Notes under the pieces: model-generated
Database searches by the model: none
Seen by the model: only the letters and a program-made list of their open reading frames with translations
What the model was told of the DNA's origin: nothing
Assembly (NCBI GenBank): GCA_910575565.1
Contig: CAJTFL010000010.1
Location: 62,001-126,000 of the forward strand
DNA length: 64,000 bases
Reading direction: 5' to 3'
Source: Lachnospiraceae bacterium
GTDB taxonomy: Bacteria; Bacillota; Clostridia; Lachnospirales; Lachnospiraceae
Shown: positions 43,534 through 52,546 of the stretch, one piece after another
Position numbering within the stretch: position 1 is the first letter of the stretch
Layout of the letters: each line of letters begins with the position of its first letter
Position numbers and translations under genes: made by a program

Positions 43534-45741
43534 ATGGCGGAAAAAATAGCTGACGAGAGAATCTGGCAAAAGGAAAAACAGGCGGAAAGCCCCACAGGGG
43601 AATGGACGGGAGAATGGACAGGGGAGTGTGAAGGGCAGTTTTGGGAACGGGCCAGGAAGCTTACCGCCTCCCTGACCCTGGAGGAAAAGATTGGGATGAT
43701 CCACGGGGCCCAGCTGTTCCAGACGAAAGGGGTAGAGCGCCTTGGGATTCCCCCGCTGGTGATGTCTGACGGCCCCATGGGGGTGCGCCAGGAATTCCAG
43801 CCGGATGAGTGGAGGGCCATTGGCCATACGGATGATTATGTCACTTACCTTCCCTGCAACAGCGCCCTGGCGGCTACCTGGAACCGGAAGCTGGCGAAGG
43901 AGCTTGGGAGCGTGCTGGGGGAGGAGGCCAGGGGAAGAGGGAAGGATGTGATCCTAGCCCCGGGCATTAATTTAAAGCGCAGTCCCTTGTGTGGGCGCAA
44001 TTTTGAATATTTAAGCGAGGATCCCTGCCTGACCGGGGAATTGGCAATTTCCCTGGTTAAGGGGATTCAGAAATGGGATGTGGCGGCCTGTGTCAAGCAT
44101 TTCGCGGTGAATAACCAGGAGACGGAGCGGCTTTGGATGGAGGTAAAGATTGATGAAGAAGCCCTTCGGGCGCTGTACCTTCCCGCTTTTTACGATGCGT
44201 TAAAGAAAGGCGGCTCTTACACGGTGATGGGGGCTTATAACCGGCTGTACGGGGAGCATTGCTGCCAGAGCCAGTATCTGTTAGGGGATATCCTGCGGAA
44301 AGAGTGGGGGTATGACGGTGTGGTGATTTCCGACTGGGGCGGCGTCCACGACACGGAAGCGGCGGCGAATTCCCAGTTGGACATTGAGATGTCCGTGACC
44401 AGTGATTTTGATGAATACCATATGGCAGATCCCCTGAAAAAGGCCATTGAAGAGGGGAGGATCCCGGAAAAGGCGGTGGATGAAAAGGTAACGCGGATCC
44501 TGGTGTTAATGATGCGGCTCCATATGCTAGACGGGGAGAGGAAGAGCGGCGCTTACAACACGGAAGGGCACAGGCAGTCAGCCCTTGCCGTAGCCAGGGA
44601 ATCGGTGGTGCTGTTAAAAAACCAAAGGGGCCAGCTCCCCCTTTCCCGGGAAGGGGCAAAACGTGTTTTGGTTATCGGGGAGAACGGGGAGTGCATCCAT
44701 TCAAATGGCGGCGGCAGTGCGGAGATCAAGGCTTTGTATGAGATTTCCCCCCTTATGGGGATCAAAAAATGCCTGGGCGGGAACGCGCGGGTAGACTTCC
44801 TTCCTGGGTACTGCCGGGATATGGAGGAAAAGCCGGAAGAAGATGAAATAAACTGGCAGGCGGCAAGCCTGGGGAGCGGCCGCCCTGCGGGAGATCAGGA
44901 AAGGGAACAAGAGACAAAGCAAGAAACAAAGCAAGACCTGGAGCAAAAAAGGGCAAGGCTGCGCCAGGAGGCCATCAGCGCGGCGGCCTCTTCTTCCTAT
45001 GACCAGGTAATCTTTATCGGCGGCCTAAACCACCAGTATGACTGCGAGGGACAGGATCGGGCAGACATGAAGCTTCCTTACGGCCAGGATCAGCTGATTA
45101 GCGGGCTTCTTAAGGCAAGGCCGGATACGGTTGTGGTGCTGATGGGGGGAAGCCCGGTGGAGATGGGGGAGTGGATTGGCAATGCAGGCAGCCTGGTATG
45201 GTGCTGGTATGGCGGGATGGAAGGCGGAACTGCCCTGGCAGAGGTGCTTTACGGCCTTACCAATCCTTCAGGCAAGCTCCCGGAAAGCTTTTACCGGAAG
45301 ATTGAAGACTGCCCTGCCCACGCCATAGGGGAATTTGGCAAGCCGGATCAGGCAGAGTACAGGGAGGGCGTTTATGTGGGCTACCGTTACCTGGATGCTT
45401 ACCAGGTTGAGCCGGAATTTTGCTTTGGCCACGGCCTGTCTTACACGGACTTTTCTTATCAGGACGGAAGGCTGGTGGAGGAGAACGGCGACTGGCATTT
45501 TTCCTGCCTGGTAACGAATGTGGGGAAGCGCCATGGGGCGGAAACGGTGCAGCTTTACGTGCGCCCGCTTAAAAAATCGGAGGATGGAGGGCCAGGGATA
45601 TTCCAGGAACTGAAAAATTTTGAGAAGGTGGAACTGGATCCGGGAGAATCCCGGATGGTTTTCATGAAGCTGGAGGAAAACCCGGAAGGAAGCAGGATTG
45701 CCGTAGGCGCATCCTCCAGGGACATTCGGATACTTTTGTAG
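43534..45741 (+). CDS. GH3 beta-glucosidase
   Basis: 735 aa; ATG 43534 is 7 nt after GGAAGG, whereas the ATG at 43528 is too close. Cytoplasmic. The GH3 N-terminal barrel has MSDGPMGVR, the KHFAVNNQE substrate-binding pair and nucleophile D267 in VVISDWGGVHD. The alpha/beta sandwich domain contains a Gln/Lys-rich insertion (about 440-475) and is followed by a C-terminal fibronectin-III-like domain (SYTDFSYQ..., NVGKRHGAETVQLYV). It removes glucose from the non-reducing end of de-xylosylated beta-1,4-gluco-oligosaccharides; with GH31 working alternately it strips the xyloglucan backbone to cellobiose for GH94. The extreme N-terminus carries a small duplication, GEWTGEWTGE. Confidence 0.93.
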   Translation: MAEKIADERIWQKEKQAESPTGEWTGEWTGECEGQFWERARKLTASLTLEEKIGMIHGAQLFQTKGVERLGIPPLVMSDGPMGVRQEFQPDEWRAIGHTDDYVTYLPCNSALAATWNRKLAKELGSVLGEEARGRGKDVILAPGINLKRSPLCGRNFEYLSEDPCLTGELAISLVKGIQKWDVAACVKHFAVNNQETERLWMEVKIDEEALRALYLPAFYDALKKGGSYTVMGAYNRLYGEHCCQSQYLLGDILRKEWGYDGVVISDWGGVHDTEAAANSQLDIEMSVTSDFDEYHMADPLKKAIEEGRIPEKAVDEKVTRILVLMMRLHMLDGERKSGAYNTEGHRQSALAVARESVVLLKNQRGQLPLSREGAKRVLVIGENGECIHSNGGGSAEIKALYEISPLMGIKKCLGGNARVDFLPGYCRDMEEKPEEDEINWQAASLGSGRPAGDQEREQETKQETKQDLEQKRARLRQEAISAAASSSYDQVIFIGGLNHQYDCEGQDRADMKLPYGQDQLISGLLKARPDTVVVLMGGSPVEMGEWIGNAGSLVWCWYGGMEGGTALAEVLYGLTNPSGKLPESFYRKIEDCPAHAIGEFGKPDQAEYREGVYVGYRYLDAYQVEPEFCFGHGLSYTDFSYQDGRLVEENGDWHFSCLVTNVGKRHGAETVQLYVRPLKKSEDGGPGIFQELKNFEKVELDPGESRMVFMKLEENPEGSRIAVGASSRDIRILL

Positions 45742-45858
45742 CTTTGTGATTTTTCCGCGGCTTTTGCAATTCTTCCTTTACTTATGGCAGATTTTGTTGT
45801 AAATTAGTAAGGTAGGAAAAATACCGCTGGGTAATTTAACCCTAAAGGAGGAATTAAC

Positions 45859-47133
45859 ATGGTTCGAGCTATCGTTGGTGCTAACTGGGGAGATGAAGGC
45901 AAGGGCAAGATTACCGATATGCTTGCAAAAGAGTCTGATATTATCGTCCGTTTCCAGGGAGGGAGCAACGCCGGTCACACGATTATTAATAATTATGGTA
46001 AATTTGCCCTCCATCTGCTGCCGTCTGGGGTGTTTTACGATCACACCACCAGCATTATCGGCAACGGGGTGGCGTTAAATATCCCGTATCTGATTGATGA
46101 GATTAATTCCGTGGTGGAAAGAGGCGTTCCCAAGCCCCGCATCCTGGTTTCCGATCGGGCACAGGTTCTGATGCCTTACCATGTGCTGTTTGATACGTAT
46201 GAGGAAGCAAGGCTGGCCGGGAAGTCCTTCGGATCCACCAAATCGGGGATTGCGCCCTTTTATTCCGATAAATACGCCAAGATTGGCATCCAGGTAAGCG
46301 AGCTGTTTGATGATGAAGTGATAAAGGAAAAAATAGGAAGGGTTTGCGAGACGAAGAATGTGCTGCTGGAGCACTTATACCATAAGCCCCTTTTGGATCC
46401 GGAAGAGCTTTTGGAGACCTGCCGCCAGTACCGGGATATGGTTGCGCCTTATGTGTGCGACGTGTCCGCTTACCTGCATCAGGCCATCAAGGAGGGGAAG
46501 ACCATCCTTTTGGAAGGGCAGCTTGGCTCCTTAAAGGATACGGATCATGGGATTTACCCTATGGTGACTTCTTCCTCAACATTGGCGGCTTACGGCGCTA
46601 TCGGCGCAGGGATCCCGCCCTATGAGATTAAGGATATTATTACCGTGGTTAAGGCTTACTCCAGCGCGGTGGGGGCCGGCGCTTTCGTCAGCGAGATTTT
46701 TGGCGGCGAAGCGGATGAGCTGCGCCGCCGGGGCGGCGACGGCGGGGAGTTTGGCGCCACCACGGGACGCCCCAGGCGCATGGGCTGGTTTGACGCGGTG
46801 GCCACCCGCTACGGCTGCAGGATCCAGGGAGCCACGGAGGTTGCTTTTACGGTGCTGGACGTGCTGGGCTATTTGAAGGAAATCCCGGTGTGCGTAGGCT
46901 ATGAGATTGACGGGGAAGTGACGAAAGATTTCCCCTCCACCGTTAAGCTGGGGAAGGCAAAGCCGGTATTTACCACCCTTCCCGGATGGAACTGCGATAT
47001 CCGCGGCATTAAAACGTATGAAGAGCTGCCAAAGAACTGCCAAAATTATATTGAATTTGTGGAGAAAGAGATTGGGGTAAGGATCTCCATGGTATCCAAC
47101 GGGCCGGGCAGGGATGATATTATTATGCGTTAA
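45859..47133 (+). CDS. purA: Adenylosuccinate synthetase
   Basis: 424 aa, start after AAAGGAGG. The GTP-binding loop VGANWGDEGKGK, the IMP site GGSNAGHT, ST(K)SGIAPFYSDKYAK and the QGATEVAFTVLDVL/ TTLPGW segments are all PurA signatures. It converts IMP + aspartate + GTP to adenylosuccinate, the first step to AMP. It is a stand-alone gene here, and marks the right-hand border of the carbohydrate locus. Two small departures from the textbook sequence: GANWGDEGKGK instead of GxQWGDEGKGK, and QLGSLKDTDHGIYP where many homologues read QGxxLDIDHGTYP, which places it in the clostridial second PurA clade; catalytic residues (D12-equivalent Asp, H41-equivalent His) are retained. Confidence 0.95.
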   Translation: MVRAIVGANWGDEGKGKITDMLAKESDIIVRFQGGSNAGHTIINNYGKFALHLLPSGVFYDHTTSIIGNGVALNIPYLIDEINSVVERGVPKPRILVSDRAQVLMPYHVLFDTYEEARLAGKSFGSTKSGIAPFYSDKYAKIGIQVSELFDDEVIKEKIGRVCETKNVLLEHLYHKPLLDPEELLETCRQYRDMVAPYVCDVSAYLHQAIKEGKTILLEGQLGSLKDTDHGIYPMVTSSSTLAAYGAIGAGIPPYEIKDIITVVKAYSSAVGAGAFVSEIFGGEADELRRRGGDGGEFGATTGRPRRMGWFDAVATRYGCRIQGATEVAFTVLDVLGYLKEIPVCVGYEIDGEVTKDFPSTVKLGKAKPVFTTLPGWNCDIRGIKTYEELPKNCQNYIEFVEKEIGVRISMVSNGPGRDDIIMR

Positions 47134-47231
47134 GGCTGCCGTTTCTTAAGAAGGAAAAGCAGAGGAGTTTCTTAAAGAGGGAAAATATAAGGAAATCGTA
47201 AGAGAGATAAGCAAGGCGGGGCTGCCGGAAA

Positions 47232-47405
47232 ATGTCTGCACGCTGCAAACTATTGTTGTGTATTGTTTGTTTTGCCATACCTACAGCAATAGCTTGCGGA
47301 CAAGCAGCATTTTCTGGCGGCTCCTTTTTTGCGTTTGTTTTATCCGGCAGCTTTTCAAGGTGGATTTTCTGCGCCCTTATCCCTTATCATTTAAGGAGTT
47401 TTTAA
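47232..47405 (+). CDS. Possible small membrane protein (57 aa)
   Basis: An ORF too short for the usual cut-off: MSARCKLLLCIVCFAIPTAI followed by a second hydrophobic stretch (SFFAFVLSGSFSRWIFCALI), ending at TAA 47405. The ribosome binding site is weak. It is the only thing I see in the 380-bp gap between purA and the convergent minus-strand genes, and may be random. Confidence 0.2.
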   Translation: MSARCKLLLCIVCFAIPTAIACGQAAFSGGSFFAFVLSGSFSRWIFCALIPYHLRSF

Positions 47406-47512
47406 CCTATCAAGGAAGCAGCAAAGCGGAGGATCAGCCCCCCTTTACCGGGCATTCCGAATTTCCTTTTACCCAGGTTCGGGCAATCCAAAGGCGGATA
47501 GTGATCGCCTGA

Positions 47513-47758
47513 TTAATCCGTTGTTGTATGGGGGGGATCTTTTGCCTCGCTGCCTTGGTTTTTCCGGTTGATCATGGTGAAAAATATCTGGTAGCCGTAA
47601 ATGATCGCTGGAATAATCATCAGGCAGAATAAATCCGCCATTAAAAGCCGCAGCGCCCATTCTGCCCCGATCACCGCCAGGATTATGGCCCCTGCCGCCA
47701 GGATCCCCATAAGGATCAGGCCGATCACCGCCAGGGGCCTTCTGTATTTGCCCTTCAT
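47513..47758 (-). CDS. Small two-helix membrane protein coupled to the ABC-F gene
   Basis: 81 aa from ATG 47758, which overlaps the stop of the ABC-F gene (ATGA), so translation is coupled. It has two transmembrane helices (about residues 8-25, LAVIGLILMGILAAGAIILA; about 32-52, LMADLFCLMIIPAIIYGYQI) with basic flanks, and a polar C-terminus. No family recognised. Its tight linkage suggests a function with, or simple co-transcription after, the ABC-F ATPase. Confidence 0.6.
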   Translation of the reverse strand: MKGKYRRPLAVIGLILMGILAAGAIILAVIGAEWALRLLMADLFCLMIIPAIIYGYQIFFTMINRKNQGSEAKDPPHTTTD

Positions 47759-49752
47759 TGCGTTTCCTCCTCCTCTGCCAGCCCTGCCCAAAGCTCGTAC
47801 AGCTTTTCCAGCTCCTGGCCTATCTGCTCTTTTTCCCGGTTTAGCTCCATCAGGCGGCTTACGTCGGTGTAAATTTCCTGCTGCGTCAGCAGCCCGTTAA
47901 TCTCATTATCCCGTTCTTCCAGCAAGTGGATTTTCTCTTCCGTCTTTTTTAAGTCATTCTGCCGTTTCCGCTGCTTTGCCTGTTCTTCCTTCCGGGCTTT
48001 CCAGTCCAGTTTCCCGGCGGAGGTCTTGGCGGCTTCGTTTTCTGCCGCCAGGGAGGCAGAGAGGGAAGCGGTCAGGCCGGAGAGGGGGCTGGAGGTCTTG
48101 GAGGGCATGGCGGCAGTGGGGGCCTGCCCGGTAAGGGTTTTGGTCAGCTCGTCTTTTTTCTCCAGGTAATAGTCATAATTCCCCAGATACTGGATAAAGG
48201 TTTGGTTTGTCAGTTCCAGGATCCTGGTGGCCGTCTGGTTGATAAAGTACCGGTCATGGGAGACGTAAAGCACCGTGCCGGTGTAGTGGGACAAGGCGTC
48301 CTCCAGGATTTCCTTGGAGGTAATGTCTAAGTGGTTGGTAGGTTCGTCCAGGATGAGGAAATTCGCCTCGGACAGCATCAGCTTCGCCAGGGAAACCCGT
48401 CCCCGCTCCCCGCCGCTTAAGTCGGCGATCCGTTTAAATACGTCGTCCCCGGTAAAGAGGAAGGCGGCCAGCACGTTCCGGACCCTGGTATTATCCATAT
48501 CTGGGTATTCGTCCTGGATCTCGTCAAAGATGGTTTTTTCCGGGTGCAGGACTTGCTGCTCTTGGTCATAGTACCCTACATGAACCTTTGCGCCGGGGCG
48601 GATTTGGCCGGTGTCGCCGGGAAGGAGATCCATGATAATCTTTAGCAAAGTCGATTTCCCTGTCCCGTTATTGCCGATGATGGCTACCCGTTCCCCACGT
48701 TTAATCTCCATGTCCACATGAGAGAAAAGGGAAAGGGAGCCGAAGGCTTTGCTTAAGTTCCGTATGGTTAGCACATCATTTCCGCTTTCCGTCCGGGGGG
48801 ACAGGGCGATGGACATGGCGTCGTTTACCTGGGCCGGCTTATCCAAAACCTCGATTTTTGCCAGCATCTTTTCCCGGCTCTCAGCCCGCTTGATGGACTT
48901 TTCCCGGTTAAAGGATTTCAGCTTTGCAATCACTTCCTGCTGGTGCTTGATCTCCTGCTGCTGGTTTAAGTAGGCCTTCATCTGAGCCTGGCGGAGCATG
49001 GAGCGCTTCTGGCTGTAGGCCTCGTAATCGCCTAAGTAGACCTGGGAACGGCCATTTTCCAGCTCCACGATTTTTTTCACCACCCGGTTTAAAAAATACC
49101 GGTCGTGGGCAACGATAATCACGCTGCCGCCGTAGTTCAGCAGGTAATTTTCCAGCCAGGCGATGGATTCCATGTCCAGATGGTTGGTGGGCTCGTCCAA
49201 AAGGATGATATCCGGCTTGGACAGCAGGAGCTTTCCTAAGGAGACCCGGGTTTTCTGGCCGCCTGAAAGGGTGACAACAGGCTTGGAAAATTCTTCCTCC
49301 GTAAAGCCAAGCCCCTTTAGCACGCCGGTAATTTCGCTTTGGTAGGCATACCCGTTTTCCAGCTCAAACTGATGGTTTAAGCGGCTGTATTCCGACAGGA
49401 GGGTTTCCAGGCTTTGGCCTGATGCAGATTTCATTAAACGCTCCAGTTCCCGGATCCGCTGTTCCATTTGGATAATGGGCCGCTTGATTTCCAGGACCTC
49501 CTGGTAGATGGTGCGGGAGCTTTCCAGCTCCTGGTGCTGGGCTAAGTAGCCCAAGGTTTTTCCCTTTGCGATCACCACTTCCCCCTCATCCGGGGATAGC
49601 TGGCCGATGATGATTTTCAGCAAGGTGGATTTCCCGGCCCCGTTAATGCCTACGATGGCAGCCTTTTCATGTTCTTCGATATGGAAGGATACGTTTTCCA
49701 GTACCGCATTGCAGCCGAATGTTTTTGCGATATTGCTGCAGGATAAAATCAT
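47755..49752 (-). CDS. ABC-F family ATPase (Uup/YdiF-like)
   Basis: 665 aa, start after AGGAGG. Two ATP-binding cassettes without membrane domains: Walker A GINGAGKST and GNNGTGKST, signatures LSGGQKTRVSLGKLLLSKP and LSGGERGRVSLAKLMLSEA, both followed by FLILDEPTNHLD-type Walker B. The inter-domain linker (EKMLAKIEVLDKP region) is the P-site tRNA interaction motif, and a C-terminal coiled coil (KKTEEKIHLLEERDNEI...) is the Uup/YdiF-type extension. ABC-F proteins act on the ribosome, resolving stalled translation; some give antibiotic resistance, but the linker here is of housekeeping length, so translation quality control is more likely. It is divergent from rex with its own promoter. Confidence 0.92.
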   Translation of the reverse strand: MILSCSNIAKTFGCNAVLENVSFHIEEHEKAAIVGINGAGKSTLLKIIIGQLSPDEGEVVIAKGKTLGYLAQHQELESSRTIYQEVLEIKRPIIQMEQRIRELERLMKSASGQSLETLLSEYSRLNHQFELENGYAYQSEITGVLKGLGFTEEEFSKPVVTLSGGQKTRVSLGKLLLSKPDIILLDEPTNHLDMESIAWLENYLLNYGGSVIIVAHDRYFLNRVVKKIVELENGRSQVYLGDYEAYSQKRSMLRQAQMKAYLNQQQEIKHQQEVIAKLKSFNREKSIKRAESREKMLAKIEVLDKPAQVNDAMSIALSPRTESGNDVLTIRNLSKAFGSLSLFSHVDMEIKRGERVAIIGNNGTGKSTLLKIIMDLLPGDTGQIRPGAKVHVGYYDQEQQVLHPEKTIFDEIQDEYPDMDNTRVRNVLAAFLFTGDDVFKRIADLSGGERGRVSLAKLMLSEANFLILDEPTNHLDITSKEILEDALSHYTGTVLYVSHDRYFINQTATRILELTNQTFIQYLGNYDYYLEKKDELTKTLTGQAPTAAMPSKTSSPLSGLTASLSASLAAENEAAKTSAGKLDWKARKEEQAKQRKRQNDLKKTEEKIHLLEERDNEINGLLTQQEIYTDVSRLMELNREKEQIGQELEKLYELWAGLAEEEETQ

Positions 49753-49835
49753 GTTAACCTCCTGATGATTGACTTATGTATGTTGTATACGAAAGAAGGA
49801 CAAGACGAAAAATACTCTGATAAAACAGCAGTAAT

Positions 49836-49864
49836 AGTATAATATATACATTATACTTTTGCAA
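49836..49864 (-). promoter_or_regulatory. Sigma-A promoter of the ABC-F gene
   Basis: On the minus strand TTGCAA (49864-49859), a 17-bp spacer and TATACT (49841-49836), about 85 bp upstream of the start. Confidence 0.7.
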
Positions 49865-49879
49865 GAAGTGAAAATTCGT

Positions 49880-49908
49880 TTGACAATGATTTAACATAAC
49901 TTTATAAT
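49880..49908 (+). promoter_or_regulatory. Consensus sigma-A promoter of rex
   Basis: TTGACA (49880-49885), exactly 17 bp, TATAAT (49903-49908): a perfect consensus. TGTTAAGATTAATTAAATA (49917-49935) just downstream resembles a degenerate Rex operator (TTGTTAA-N4-TTAACAA) and could give autoregulation; the right half is poor. Confidence 0.85.
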
Positions 49909-50019
49909 AAAAATGGTGTTAAGATTAATTAAATAGCACGATAAGGCATTTTTGGAAGGCTTTTATGGGGAAGTAAAGGGATTCCAAGAGCCGATTAAAG
50001 GGAAAAGGGGTTGTAAAAA

Positions 50020-50697
50020 TTGGAACGGAAAGAGATTTCGCAGGCAGTGGTATTCCGGCTGCCCCGGTATTACCGGTATCTGGGGGAATTGCTGGAGGAT
50101 GGGGTGGAGCGTATTTCTTCCAATGATCTGAGCATCAGGATGAAAGTCACCGCCTCCCAGATCCGTCAGGATTTGAATAATTTCGGAGGGTTCGGCCAGC
50201 AGGGCTATGGATACAATGTAAAGTATTTGTATACGGAGATTGCGAAAATCTTAGGGATTGACCGGCAGCACAATATCATCATTATCGGAGCCGGAAACTT
50301 AGGGCAGGCTATCGCTAATTATGCGAATTTTGAAAAGCGGGGCTTTATGATTAAAGGGATGTTTGACATTAATCCACGGCTGATTGGCTTGGTGGTCAGG
50401 GGGATTGAGATACGGGGTGTGGAGGATTTAGAGCATTTTATCGTAGAGAACGAGGTTCAGATTGCGGCGCTTACCATCCCTAAGACGAAAGCGCCGGAGA
50501 TTGCGGACCGCCTGGTGGGGGCAGGGATTAAGGCGATTTGGAATTTTGCCCATGTGGATTTGGTTGTTCCTGACGACGTGGTGGTGGAAAATGTTCATTT
50601 GTCCGAAAGCCTGATGCGCCTGTCTTACCGGGTATGCAGTATGCAGGATGCCAAGGATGCCAAGGACGGCGCTAAGGACGGCAAGGGGGAAAATTAA
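50020..50697 (+). CDS. rex: Redox-sensing transcriptional repressor Rex
   Basis: 225 aa, starting at a TTG (50020) 9 nt after AAGGGG. The N-terminal winged helix (RLPRYYRYLGELLEDG.ERISS, SQIRQDLNNFGGFGQQGYGY) binds DNA and the Rossmann domain (IIIIGAGNLGQAIANY) reads the NADH/NAD+ ratio; YNV...L and the C-terminal domain-swapped helix complete the fold. It represses fermentation and NADH-reoxidation genes when NADH is low. The last 20 residues are an odd repetitive tail (DAKDAKDGAKDGKGE) not seen in typical Rex proteins. It is followed by a terminator and a 167-bp palindromic element. Confidence 0.96.
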   Translation: MERKEISQAVVFRLPRYYRYLGELLEDGVERISSNDLSIRMKVTASQIRQDLNNFGGFGQQGYGYNVKYLYTEIAKILGIDRQHNIIIIGAGNLGQAIANYANFEKRGFMIKGMFDINPRLIGLVVRGIEIRGVEDLEHFIVENEVQIAALTIPKTKAPEIADRLVGAGIKAIWNFAHVDLVVPDDVVVENVHLSESLMRLSYRVCSMQDAKDAKDGAKDGKGEN

Positions 50698-50715
50698 TCC
50701 GGCAAACATACGGCT

Positions 50716-50763
50716 CAGTCGGCAGGCCAGGGAAGAAGAACCTGTGCGCCTGCTGGCTGTTTT
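50716..50763 (+). terminator. Terminator after rex
   Basis: CAGTCGGCAGGC (50716-50727) pairs with GCCTGCTGGCTG (50748-50759) with two mismatches or G-U pairs, followed by TTTT. Confidence 0.7.
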
Positions 50764-50778
50764 CTGTTTCAGGAAAAG

Positions 50779-50945
50779 TTGAGCATTCTCGGAAACTCCC
50801 TTGCACCCATCTTTGCGGCTGATTTTCCGCCAGAAGAGCTCAAATTTAATCGACGTACACTCCATGTACGCCTCATAAATTTGTGCACTTCTGACAAAAA
50901 ATCATCTCACAAATCTGGGTACAAAGAGTTTCCGAGACCGCTCAA
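50779..50945. repeat. 167-bp palindromic (MITE-like) intergenic element
   Basis: TTGAGC...GCTCAA at the ends; the arms match along nearly their whole length with small differences: CTCGGAAACTC against GAGTTTCCGAG, GATTTTCCGCCAGAAG against CTTCTGACAAAAAATC, CAAATTTA against TAAATTTGTG, and a centre CGTACA-CTCCA-TGTACG. It has no coding capacity and would fold into a single long hairpin. It lies just after the rex terminator and reaches to within 10 bp of the nnr ribosome binding site, so it is part of, or adjacent to, the nnr leader. Size and build match the element at 1321-1486 but the sequence is different. Confidence 0.85.
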
Positions 50946-50965
50946 GTTGAAAAATGGAGGATGAG

Positions 50966-52516
50966 ATGAGGGAATTGCTTACCGGGCAGCAGATGCGGGA
51001 GGTTGACCAGGCTGCCATAAAGGATATCGGGATCCCGTCCCTGGTGTTAATGGAGCGGGCCGCCATGGCGGTTTCCGAGGAAGTGCTTAAGCGTGCAGGG
51101 AAGGAGGACATAGTTTGGTGCGCCTGCGGCTGCGGCAATAACGGGGCGGACGGGGTGGCCGTAGGCCGGCTCCTTTCTGGGGCAGGCATGAACGTGGTGA
51201 TTGTCACCGTAGGGGACAGGGAGCGGGGAAGCAGGGAGTTTCTCCGCCAGGTGTCCATTGCCCAAAAGCTGGGGCTTAACCTGGTGGAATACCGGGATTT
51301 TATCCCGGGGCGCTGCGATATCCTGGTGGATGCCGTCTTTGGCGTAGGCCTTTCCCGTAGCGTGGAGGGGGAATATAAGGCCTTTTTGGAGATGTTAGGG
51401 CAGGCAGGCCCCAAGCTTACGGTGGCGGTGGATGTTCCCTCCGGCATCAGCAGCGACAACGGCCGGATCTTAGGGACGGCCCTTAAGGCGGATGTTACGG
51501 TTACGTTTGGCTGGGAAAAGCTGGGAACGGCTTTGTACCCGGGAAAGGAGTACGCAGGGGAAGTGGTGGTAGCGGATATCGGGTTTCCCAGGCTGGCCTT
51601 CGAGGCGGCCAGGAGGAACTGGCCGGAGGGCGGCCCAGAGGGGATAAGGGCCTTTGCTTACGGAAGGGAGGATTTAAGCCGCATTCCTAAGCGCAGGGCC
51701 TATTCCAACAAGGGGACTTTCGGGAAGGCGCTTATTGTTGCCGGGTCAAAAAACATGGGCGGGGCGGCTTACCTTAGCGCCCTGGCCGCCTACCGGACGG
51801 GGGCAGGTTTAGTAAAGATCCTGACAGTTGAGGAAAACCGGAGCTTCCTTCAGGCCAGGCTTCCGGAAGCCATCCTGGAAACGTATGACTGCCTGAGGCT
51901 GTCTCAGGAGCCGGAGGCTTACCGGGAGATTTTGGAAAAGGACTGTGAGTGGGCGGACGTGGTTGTCCTAGGTCCAGGCCTGGGGCAGGAGGACTGGGGA
52001 GAATACCTGGTGGAGATGGTATTATCTTCCGCCTGCACCCCGGTGATCGTAGATGCGGACGGGTTAAACATCATCGCTGCGAATCCCCATATGACGGGGT
52101 ATTTTACGGAAAATATCATGATTACCCCCCACCTGGGGGAGATGGCCAGGCTTACGGGGGAAACCATCCAGGAGATCCGTGAGGATCTGATTCTGACGGC
52201 TCAGGAGTATGCGTCCCGGTTTGGGATTACCTGCGTGCTGAAAGACGCGGTGACGGTGGCGGCTCTTAGGGACGGGCGCACATTGATCAATGCCAGCGGC
52301 AACAGTGCCATGGCGAAGGCCGGCTCCGGAGATGTGCTTACGGGCATTATGGCCGGGCTGATTGCCCAGGGGATGGATGAGACGGAAGGGGCGGCCATGG
52401 GGGTTTACCTCCATGGCCTGGCCGGGGATTGCTGGTGCAGGGAAAAGGGCGCTTACAGCCTTCTGGCCGGGGAACTGGCGGATGCCGTAGGTCTGGTGTT
52501 AAAAAATATCGGGTAG
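50966..52516 (+). CDS. nnr: Bifunctional NAD(P)H-hydrate repair enzyme (epimerase/dehydratase)
   Basis: 516 aa. ATG 50966 is preferred, since TGGAGG (50955-50960) fits it and would overlap a start at 50954. The N-terminal YjeF_N epimerase domain (residues about 1-215: QMREVDQAAIKDIGIPSLVL, GCGNNGADG, DAVFGVGL, AVDVPSGISSDNG) joins the C-terminal ADP/ATP-dependent dehydratase of the ribokinase-like fold (about 235-515: GKALIVAGSKNMGGAA, VLGPGLGQ, ITPHLGEMARL, NSAMAKAGSGDVLTG). Together they repair the damaged, hydrated nicotinamide cofactors NADHX and NADPHX. The adjacent rex gene senses the same cofactor. The alr gene follows after 30 bp. Confidence 0.95.
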   Translation: MRELLTGQQMREVDQAAIKDIGIPSLVLMERAAMAVSEEVLKRAGKEDIVWCACGCGNNGADGVAVGRLLSGAGMNVVIVTVGDRERGSREFLRQVSIAQKLGLNLVEYRDFIPGRCDILVDAVFGVGLSRSVEGEYKAFLEMLGQAGPKLTVAVDVPSGISSDNGRILGTALKADVTVTFGWEKLGTALYPGKEYAGEVVVADIGFPRLAFEAARRNWPEGGPEGIRAFAYGREDLSRIPKRRAYSNKGTFGKALIVAGSKNMGGAAYLSALAAYRTGAGLVKILTVEENRSFLQARLPEAILETYDCLRLSQEPEAYREILEKDCEWADVVVLGPGLGQEDWGEYLVEMVLSSACTPVIVDADGLNIIAANPHMTGYFTENIMITPHLGEMARLTGETIQEIREDLILTAQEYASRFGITCVLKDAVTVAALRDGRTLINASGNSAMAKAGSGDVLTGIMAGLIAQGMDETEGAAMGVYLHGLAGDCWCREKGAYSLLAGELADAVGLVLKNIG

Positions 52517-52546
52517 TTCCGGTAAAGAAAGGCGGATTAGGGGAAA

